Positions 57,801-64,000 of a stretch of DNA of 64,000 bases are shown in pieces. Both the position numbers and the translations under genes were made by a program. The stretch's first letter is position 1. Every line of letters begins with the position of its first letter. Location: NCBI GenBank assembly GCA_014529385.2, contig CM043968.1, positions 128,687,018-128,751,017 of the forward strand, given 5' to 3'. The notes beneath the pieces are model-generated. The model did not search any database and was not told the origin of the DNA. It saw only the letters and a list, made by a program, of their open reading frames with translations. This DNA is from Adiantum capillus-veneris. Its lineage: Eukaryota; Streptophyta; Polypodiopsida; Polypodiales; Pteridaceae.

Positions 57801-58816
57801 ATCACTGTCTATATACAAAGAAGGCTAAGGATGGTAGTTGGTTGATCCTTATTTTGTATGTGGATGACATGTTGATTGCTGGCAAGCACTTGGAAGAAAT
57901 TTCAGCTTTGAAGTCAAAGATGGCAAAATCGTTTGACATGAAAGACATGGGTGAGGCAAGTCATATACTTGGTATGCACATTGAGAGAGACAGATCAAAG
58001 AAGTTGATTTGGTTATCTCAAACAGAGTATATTGACAAGGTTTTGCAACATTTCAATATGGATAAGGGAAAGGCATTGAGCGTTCCATTGCCACCATATG
58101 TGAAACTTAGCAAACAAGATTGTCCTTTGTCTGAGGAAGAAGAGGCTGAAATGGATAAGATTCCATATGTGTCTGCAGTGGGTAGTTTGATGTATGCAAT
58201 GATTGCTACTCGCCCAGACATTGCATTTGCAGTGGGAGTAGTAAGTCGATACATGTCAAACCCAGGCAAGAAACATTGGGATGCAGTGAAAGGAATATTG
58301 AGATACCTGAAAGCTACAAAGAGTATGCGTATATGCTATGGGAGTCAGGAGCTAAGTGTAAAGGGTTTTACAGACTCAGATTATGCAGGTGACTTAGACA
58401 ACCGAAGGTCTACGTCAGGGTATGTCTTTACATTGGCTGGTGGAGCAGTATCATGGCGTTCTAGATTACAAGATTGTGTTACTCAGTCTACTACAGAGGC
58501 TGAATATGTTGCAGCATCAGAGGCATGTAAAAAATCAATTTGGCTTAATCGACTAGTAACAGATTTGGGAATCAAAGAACAGATGCCTGTGTTATATTGT
58601 GATAGTCAAAGTGCTATACAATTGGCTCGCAATCCAGTTTATCACTCAAAGACAAAGCATGTGGATGTGAAGTATCATTTCATCAGGGAAATGCTCGAGG
58701 ATAAGCAACTTTAGCTTGTCAAAGTTCACACCACAGAAAATCCTGCTGATCTACTTACAAAAGGACTTCCCTCAGAGAGCTTTGCGCATTTTCGCAAGCA
58801 GTTAGGTGTAGGGTAG
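54853..58816 (+). pseudogene. copia C gag-pol polyprotein (two frame shifts, two stops)
   Basis: Gag starts 'MAGSHDTALYNIKKLDGTNF' at 54853 and has the zinc knuckle 'CYHCGKKGHMKRDC' (55540-55581). Protease active site 'WIIDSGASLHVSP' near 55,790. Integrase zinc finger 'HSRLGHMSKKGME...CEHCLYGKQ', then the DDE core 'LVHSDLCGP', 'LLTDNGGEYVS' and 'NGVAERMNRTIQEK'. RT with 'KWVYRYKI', 'LYSLKQSPRAWY' and catalytic 'LYVDDMLIAG' (~57,857). RNase H with 'GFTDSDYAGD', 'STTEAEYVAASEA' and 'DSQSAIQLARNPVYH'. Lesions seen: one-base loss at ~55,896 after the protease, one-base loss at ~57,284 before RT, a TAA at 57494 and a TAG at ~58,712. All catalytic residues otherwise remain. Original length about 1,320 residues, as usual for copia. 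Confidence 0.94.
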
Positions 58817-58890
58817 TACATCACTTCTCTACATCTCTTGTATATTAGCTTGTATAGTAGCTTCTCTCACACTTAAAGTACCACATTGGA

Positions 58891-58905
58891 CTTTAAGTGG
58901 GAGGT
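58891..58905 (+). promoter_or_regulatory. polypurine tract of copia C
   Basis: 'AAGTGGGAGGT' directly before the 3' LTR; primes plus-strand DNA synthesis. Confidence 0.88.
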
Positions 58906-59097
58906 TGTTGGGGTATAAAGCCCAATGTGGTCGCCCAGGTAAGTGGGCGGGCCGTCAGGTATGTACACATATTATTTTGTAAAAACCTAATAAGAACTCA
59001 CTATGCTCTACACATCACAGTAGAGCGAGTTCACCATATCGTCGTGCTCTTCTTCTCGCACTTTCTCTCGCGTCGCACTTCCGCTCGTACTCCTTCA
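58906..59097 (+). mobile_element. 3' LTR of copia C
   Basis: 192 bp, same ends as the 5' LTR. About seven base differences and no indel. Confidence 0.95.
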
Positions 59098-59102
59098 AGG
59101 AT
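59098..59102 (+). repeat. target-site duplication AGGAT (right)
   Basis: Identical to 53556-53560. Confidence 0.95.
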
Positions 59103-60840
59103 AACATCCTCATGTTTGAGAGGGGAGATGAAGAATTCCTCTTTGTCCACATAGCTTTGGACATGAAGCCTCAATTTTTCAATCAAGGGAGTAACTGAGA
59201 CGTCTTGTTCCTTGAAAGCTCCATTGGCTTTCAATGCATCTCCCATCTCGTGGGCTTGTATGCCTAGCTTGGTGGCCAACTCCATGGATATAAAGTTGTG
59301 AGTTAGACCAGGGTCAAACAAAATAAAGGCATCATGCTCTCACACCGATCCCCAAGCATTGGAAAGGAGAAATCCATCGCAATGAGCATCCTCTTTTGGA
59401 GATTTAACCATAGAGGCTCTAGGCGGCTCATTGTGCACATTTCTTTGGGGGCAAGCACGATATGCATGTCCATGCTCCCCACAATTGAAGCACCGGTTAT
59501 CTTTGCGATAACACTCTGGTTCCTCGGGAGTTGTTTCCTTTAAAGACTCCTTCCTCCTTAGCTTTATTGTTGTTGCTAGAGTTTCCTTTGGAAGAATTTT
59601 GAGCATTATTCTTCCTCTAGGTTCATTTCGCTCTTTAATTTCCATGGGCTTATAATTCCTCTTAGCCCCTTGTTGAAAATTGATTTGTGAGGCGACTATA
59701 TTATGGTGTATAACCGTAGAGATGGTCCTAGGCCGTTGAGAGTTGACATACTTGGTCATATCTTCAAAAATCCCATCACAAAAAAGTTGTTTTTGTTCTG
59801 CAAAGTCTATCCTTTTTGTAGACAATAGCTTTGAGATGTAAATCCAAAAACTCATCCACATACTTGTGGATAGACTCGTAGGGAGAGCTTCAAGCTTCAC
59901 CATTCAGTGAGAACTTTGTCTTTGGCATCGCTTGCAACTACTTCATTATGGAATCTCTTAGGGTTTTCCATGTTTTTGGGCTTCGGCGTTAGCTCGTAGG
60001 CTAGCCCACAATTTCCTGGCGGACGTTTGAAAATACATAGGTACATATCGTAGCTTGGAGGACTCCGTGAAGCCCTCATCTCCAAAGACCGCATCAAATT
60101 GTTGGATAAAGGCCAAGACTTTGTCCATGACACCAAAGGTGCCATCATAGGTGAGAAAAGAGATGTTGTTTCCTCCCTCCTTGAACTTCTTGAGCTTGTT
60201 GGACCTTTTCCAAGCAGCATAGGATTTTCGATGGCCTCTCCTCTTGGGTTCTTTAGGGGAAAAAAACCGCTACTGTCATCAAGAGAGGAGGAAGGTGATG
60301 AAAATGGAGAAGAGGGTGACCTCTTTCTCTCCTTTTTCTTCCTTTCTTCCCTTTTGGGATTACGATGAAGAGGAGTATGCAGCGATCTTTTCCTCTTGAG
60401 TTGGAGATCTTCGTTCTCGCCATCTTCGTGGAGCCACATCTTCGAATGTTTGGCGATTCACTTCTTCTCTTTCCTTTGGTGCGAACTTTACCTTTGAAGC
60501 ATGCCCTCTCCTTTTGAATGGAGGTGCATCCTCAAGTGGACGTTGAGGCCTTTCGTATGCCTCCTCCTCTTCTCTCACCAGAGAGAGCCTTCTTTTGGAA
60601 GTCCCTACAAGAGACCTCACATGTACTCTCTCTTCTTTGGGAGTTTGGAGAATCCCATGGGTGCGAAGTTAACTTCACCTTTTAGGCGGGGTTGCCCATA
60701 GCTTGTTGTTGCCCATAGCTTGTTGTTGCCTAGTGACAATAGAACTCACAAGCATAGGGTGCATCATTAGTAGCACCTTCATGTGCAAAATCAAAGTTAT
60801 AAATATTCATTCTACTCTCTTTATTATTGTCAGCCATGCT
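59098..60840 (-). pseudogene. gypsy element B, gag and protease (right of the copia C insertion)
   Basis: Minus strand. Gag starts near 60,836 ('MADNNKESRMNIYNFDF'), followed by Arg/Glu-rich segments, the capsid ('LFCDGIFEDMTKYVNSQRPR', 'IHHNIVASQINFQQ'), the zinc knuckle 'CFNCGEHGHAYRAC' near 59,480 and the protease start 'FDPGLTHNFISMELATKLGI' (59031-59321). The protease is cut by copia C inside the 'ILGAPWF' motif. Same family as element A, whose equivalent regions align closely. Frame shifts occur throughout gag. Confidence 0.9.
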
Positions 60841-60991
60841 AAAAGAATTTATGTGCATGTTAACTTATTCTTTGGCAACTTTAAAGCCCTAGTTGCTACT
60901 CCTCTTAGATGTTGAAAATTAGCACTCAAGCATCCATATCGTAAACAACTTAAGGACCTCTTTTCTTAAGCAAGAAAAGAGAAACCAAATA

Positions 60992-61003
60992 GCTTTGATA
61001 CCA
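60992..61003 (-). promoter_or_regulatory. primer-binding site of element B
   Basis: Minus strand TTGGTATCAAAGC beside the LTR end; one mismatch from the initiator-tRNA-Met complement. Confidence 0.8.
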
Positions 61004-61004
61004 A

Positions 61005-61545
61005 TGTAACAAAATTAAGCTAATAACTTTGAGTGTAGTGGAGATATGTTAGCCATAGTGAGAATTTCATTAAGAAGATTCCTAATGAAGATAAAGAGAG
61101 TGCTAGGTTGGAAATAGCAACAATTACACATTCCTAATTAACATGGAAAGTGCAATAACTTGAAAAAGAGAGAGAAATAGAGAAATTGGCAACAATTGAA
61201 GACCGGATTTACTTGGAGCCAGTTCCCCCTCCAATAGACTTTTGTATTATAGGTTCTCCAATGAAGAGAGACTTGGTATAATACAATATTTGTGTTCCTT
61301 AAGACCTCTTTGGTGCCATGAAGATGGAAAGCTTCATCCACCAAACTTATGCTTCACATATAATCACTTTCAGAGGATAGCTTAGCACAGTGATAATGAA
61401 GATGGAGATATTGATAAGCATTGCTTTGAGCATTACTCTTGGTTGGATTTGGATGATTCCATGGGCAAGGGGGGTTGGTGTAGGCTCTCCACTTCTTAAG
61501 CGTGGAGAAGGAGATGATTTGTGTGCACAACACACAATGGGGGAG
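61005..61545 (-). mobile_element. 5' LTR of gypsy element B (truncated)
   Basis: Matches the first ~540 bp of 49354-51231 from TGTAAC onward ('gaattaagctaataactttg', 'ggttggtgtaggctctccac'). Similarity stops near 61,545, so the outer ~1.3 kb is lost. No target-site duplication can be assessed. Confidence 0.88.
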
Positions 61546-62045
61546 CTAAGTTGCATTTACAAGTAAGTGTAGGACAGGAGGACATGTAGTATCATTCAGG
61601 TGTACAATTGAGGGCTCACACCTGAAGGACGAGGCACATCCTCTTCGGTCCTAGGATATTTAGAAGAGCCTTCAACTTTATCCTTACTCTTCAATTCTAA
61701 ATGTATCTGTGACACAAGCTGCATTCGCTCTTTGATTCCACGTTTGACTTTGATTTTTGGATGAACCATACTTTCAAAGCTTCTAATGACTTGGCCGAAT
61801 AATTGCTTGATTGTGTTGTGTATAACTCCATTAGTGCGCAAAGTTCGATCAAATGAAACAAGGAATGCATTGCAGAGTTTCAATCAGTACTGCTCCACAA
61901 GTTCAATCACAAAATCATCAAACTTTGCCTAATGTGGATCAAATGCCCGTTGCAAACGATCATCTAAAGCTCCATTGAGAGATAAGAGCATCACAAATGA
62001 TTTTGCAATGCTGATGCAATAACTTTGTCTCTACCATGATGGAAG
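61546..62045 (-). pseudogene. unrecognised coding-like sequence
   Basis: On the minus strand a long reading with two stops: 'GALDDRLQRAFDPH', stop, 'AKFDDFVIELVEQY', stop, 'LKLCNAFLVSFDRTLRTNGV', 'IHNTIKQLFGQVIRSFESMV', then basic 'HPKIKVKRGIKERMQL'. It looks like real protein sequence. No family recognised; it may be a host exon or part of a transposon. Confidence 0.45.
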
Positions 62046-62239
62046 CCTGAAAATGCACGAAGCAAATAAAATTAAGATAGATCTAGAATAAATATAACTT
62101 TGACTTATATGATTGAAAATAGAAAAATAGAAAAATATTTTATGAATTAAAATGCTTATTTACAATTCTAAAATTACAATAGTCCTCTTTGCAAAGCAAC
62201 ACAATGACATACAACATTTGAAAATGAGCAACTATATGA

Positions 62240-63160
62240 TATGATACCTCTTTCTGCAATGCGACACGATGGTCAACAACAACCAATAAAAAAAGATCTA
62301 AAAATACATAACCCCTCTCTGCAATGTGACACGGTGGTCAGTAACAACCAGAGATAAGAATCTATTAAAACCAATCTCTATGCAATGCAATGTAGTAGTT
62401 AGCAGTAGTGAGGGACGGAGGATTTAAAATACCTAACCCCTCCCTGCAGTGTGACGCGGTGGTCAACAAGCGCCAGAGACAAGGAATCTATTAAACCCAA
62501 TCAACCTGTAGTGTGATGCGTTGGTTAGCAACAACGAGGAATGAAGGATTTAAAATACCTAACCCCTCCCTGCAGTGCGACACGGTGGTCAGCAACAGCC
62601 AAAGATGGGGAATCTATTAAACCCAATCAACCTACAGTGCGATGCGATGGTCAGCAATAGCTAGAATGAAAGATTTAGAATAGCTAACCTCTCCCTGCAG
62701 TGCGACGCGACGGTCAGCAACACCCAGAGACAGGGAATCTATTAAATTTAATCTTCCTATAGTGCGACGCAATGGTTACCAAACAGCCAAGAACGAAGGA
62801 TTTAAAATATATAACCCCTCCCTGCAGTACCACACGGTGGTCAGCAACAATCAGAGACAAGAAACGTATTAAACCTAGTCTTCCTGCAGTGCAATGCGGT
62901 GGATACCTAACCTCTCCCTGTAGTGCAACGTGACAGTCAGCAACAACCATAGACGCGAAATCTAATCGTACATCCTAAGCTACTCCCTGCAATGTGACAC
63001 AGAGGTTAGCGACATTCAAGGACGAAGAGTCTAAAGTTTAAAACCCCCTTGCAGTCTGACACGAGGATCAATACAACCAAGTATGGGTGTTTAAACTCTC
63101 TCTCTCTTTGCAGTGTGACACGGAGGTCAACACAATCAAAGAGAGGGGCGTGACTTGTAA
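62240..63160 (+). repeat. ~125-bp satellite built of two ~62-bp half-units
   Basis: 'ctccctgcagtg' (or close variants) recurs at 62316, 62441, 62567, 62692 and 62819 (spacing 125-127) and at 62915 after a shortened unit, fading to 63,130. Between these, a related half-unit with 'gtagtgtgatgcg.tggt.agcaac' appears, so each 125-bp unit is an old dimer. Other shared phrases are 'gaatctattaaa' and 'gaaggatttaaaatacctaa'. Non-coding. Confidence 0.92.
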
Positions 63161-63520
63161 ACTAAACACTGAGGTGTGAGCAATGTTCCACAACAACGGT
63201 GATGGTAAAGACAAAGTTAGAGAAAAAACAAAAATAAGTAGCAAAAATGATTACCCATTGCTACTTGCTCTTTGTCTATCTCTATTGCAAGCATCGTCCA
63301 ATTTGAGCGAGACTATCCATGGATTGTCCTTGAAAATATCAGCACCAGTCCAACGCCTTTCACCCACGAGTCTGATGTATATAATATGTCATGTATTCTT
63401 AAGTGCTTGGTTACGTGTATTCCAGAGCCCCTCCCCAAGTGTGAATTTTTGTAAAATGTAAACAATAATCTTACTAGTGGAAAATTTTCCAAACCCTTAG
63501 ATAGGCCTAAAATATGGGAT
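63161..63520. other. intergenic, nothing recognised
   Basis: Two overlapping plus-strand open frames (63183-63461, 63272-63454); 'VQFERDYPWIVLENISTSPT' looks protein-like but no family is recognised. Confidence 0.4.
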
Positions 63521-64000
63521 TTAAGCCTTTGTTTGAATGGGGCCCATAATGTTGGCTACCATGTTGTAACCGATTCTGGCTTGAGGCATGTTGATGTTTA
63601 AACAAGTAACATTATTTTTTGCCATTGATGCTGTGCAATTTGGTGTTATTTCAACATCCTGTAAGCTAGACACAACCAAAGCATAACAATCTGATGCATA
63701 AGATGCATGGCGAGAACCTGAACGAGTACGAATAGACAAAGGTGCATCCGATTTATTGTCACGCAAAGTATGCTCCAACAATTTAGGCATACCTCTAGCC
63801 TGCTCATTCTCAGCCCTTTCCTCATCAAGTACGTCACGTACATCTATATCGGTAATAGGTTGATCTGTAACATTTTTAGAAACCCCCATGGGCTGTATAT
63901 TTGCCTCATGGGAATTTACATTTGAACTTCCACCACTAAAAAGAGGCAACATAGTGTCATAAATGTCCTGTGAGCCGACATTATTGTCTCTAGTACATGA
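63521..64000 (-). pseudogene. copia pol linker between integrase and RT (same family as window start)
   Basis: Minus strand reads 'SNVNSHEANIQPMG', 'PLSIRTRSGSRHASYASD' and 'CYALVVSSLQDVE', the spacer that precedes RT in copia elements. The last part matches the plus-strand start of the window ('SCHASYASDCYALAMSS') at both protein and DNA level. Homology stops near 63,658; the frame then runs into unrelated sequence, so RT is missing here. Confidence 0.8.

Larger units (their letters stand above)
53561..59097 (+). mobile_element. nearly complete Ty1/copia element C (5537 bp)
   Basis: 192-bp LTRs at both ends, PBS, gag-pol in copia order (gag, protease, integrase, RT, RNase H), polypurine tract and perfect 5-bp target-site duplication. 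It is inserted in the protease region of gypsy B, in the opposite direction. The polyprotein has two frame shifts and two in-frame stops, so it is inactive now. About seven differences between the LTRs (roughly 96 percent identity) indicate an insertion of moderate age. Confidence 0.96.

Noticed and set aside
62240-63160. CRISPR-like regular repeats
   Set aside because: Units are contiguous, diverged and built of two halves, with no unique spacers; the sequence is eukaryotic.

Overview
The window looks like nuclear DNA of a land plant, and a fern or other seed-free vascular plant is my best guess. The evidence is intron-bearing plant gene families (a GDP-fucose O-fucosyltransferase, a CDPK-related kinase remnant, a DUF868 fragment, many PLS/E-type PPR remnants), Ty1/copia and Ty3/gypsy retrotransposons with tRNA-iMet primer sites, many (GA)n/(CA)n microsatellites, and no operon-like organisation. 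The fern guess rests on the wording of the PPR repeats (for example 'VDMYAKC', 'LEKAQK', 'SWNALIAG') and is inference.

Layout: 1-2682 is a broken copia element with a shared or extra LTR. 2690-7380 is a decayed gypsy gag-pol, followed by unrecognised coding-like sequence to 9.93 kb. 9933-13414 is a 1253-bp direct repeat pair around 976 bp, probably a small LTR element on the minus strand. 13.4-16 kb is gene-free. 16.4-19.4 kb is a minus-strand gypsy gag/protease remnant with its 3' LTR edge. 20.9-22.2 kb holds a DUF868 fragment directly downstream of a copia gag. 22379-29690 is gypsy chromovirus 'A' on the minus strand. 29.7-33.4 kb has PPR scraps and repeats. 34236-35603 is the one apparently intact host gene, a two-exon O-fucosyltransferase. 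36.7-39.4 kb has duplications. 39.4-46 kb is a minus-strand field of PPR remnants with a four-exon CDPK-related kinase pseudogene embedded in it. 47.5-49.3 kb is the 5' end of copia 'E' (LTR, PBS, gag). 49354-61545 is gypsy 'B', of the same family as A, interrupted by a nearly complete copia 'C' (53561-59097) with 192-bp LTRs and a perfect AGGAT target-site duplication. 62.2-63.2 kb is a ~125-bp satellite. 63.5-64 kb is a minus-strand copia fragment of the same family as the window start.

No gene cluster acts as a pathway. The biology here is nested retrotransposition, local tandem duplication and shuffling of host gene fragments. I found no convincing new molecular system. The most interesting points are the DUF868 fragment fused to a copia gag, the kinase pseudogene inside the PPR field, inverted and direct repeats flanking the O-fucosyltransferase, and independent loss of integrase and RT active sites in sibling gypsy copies.
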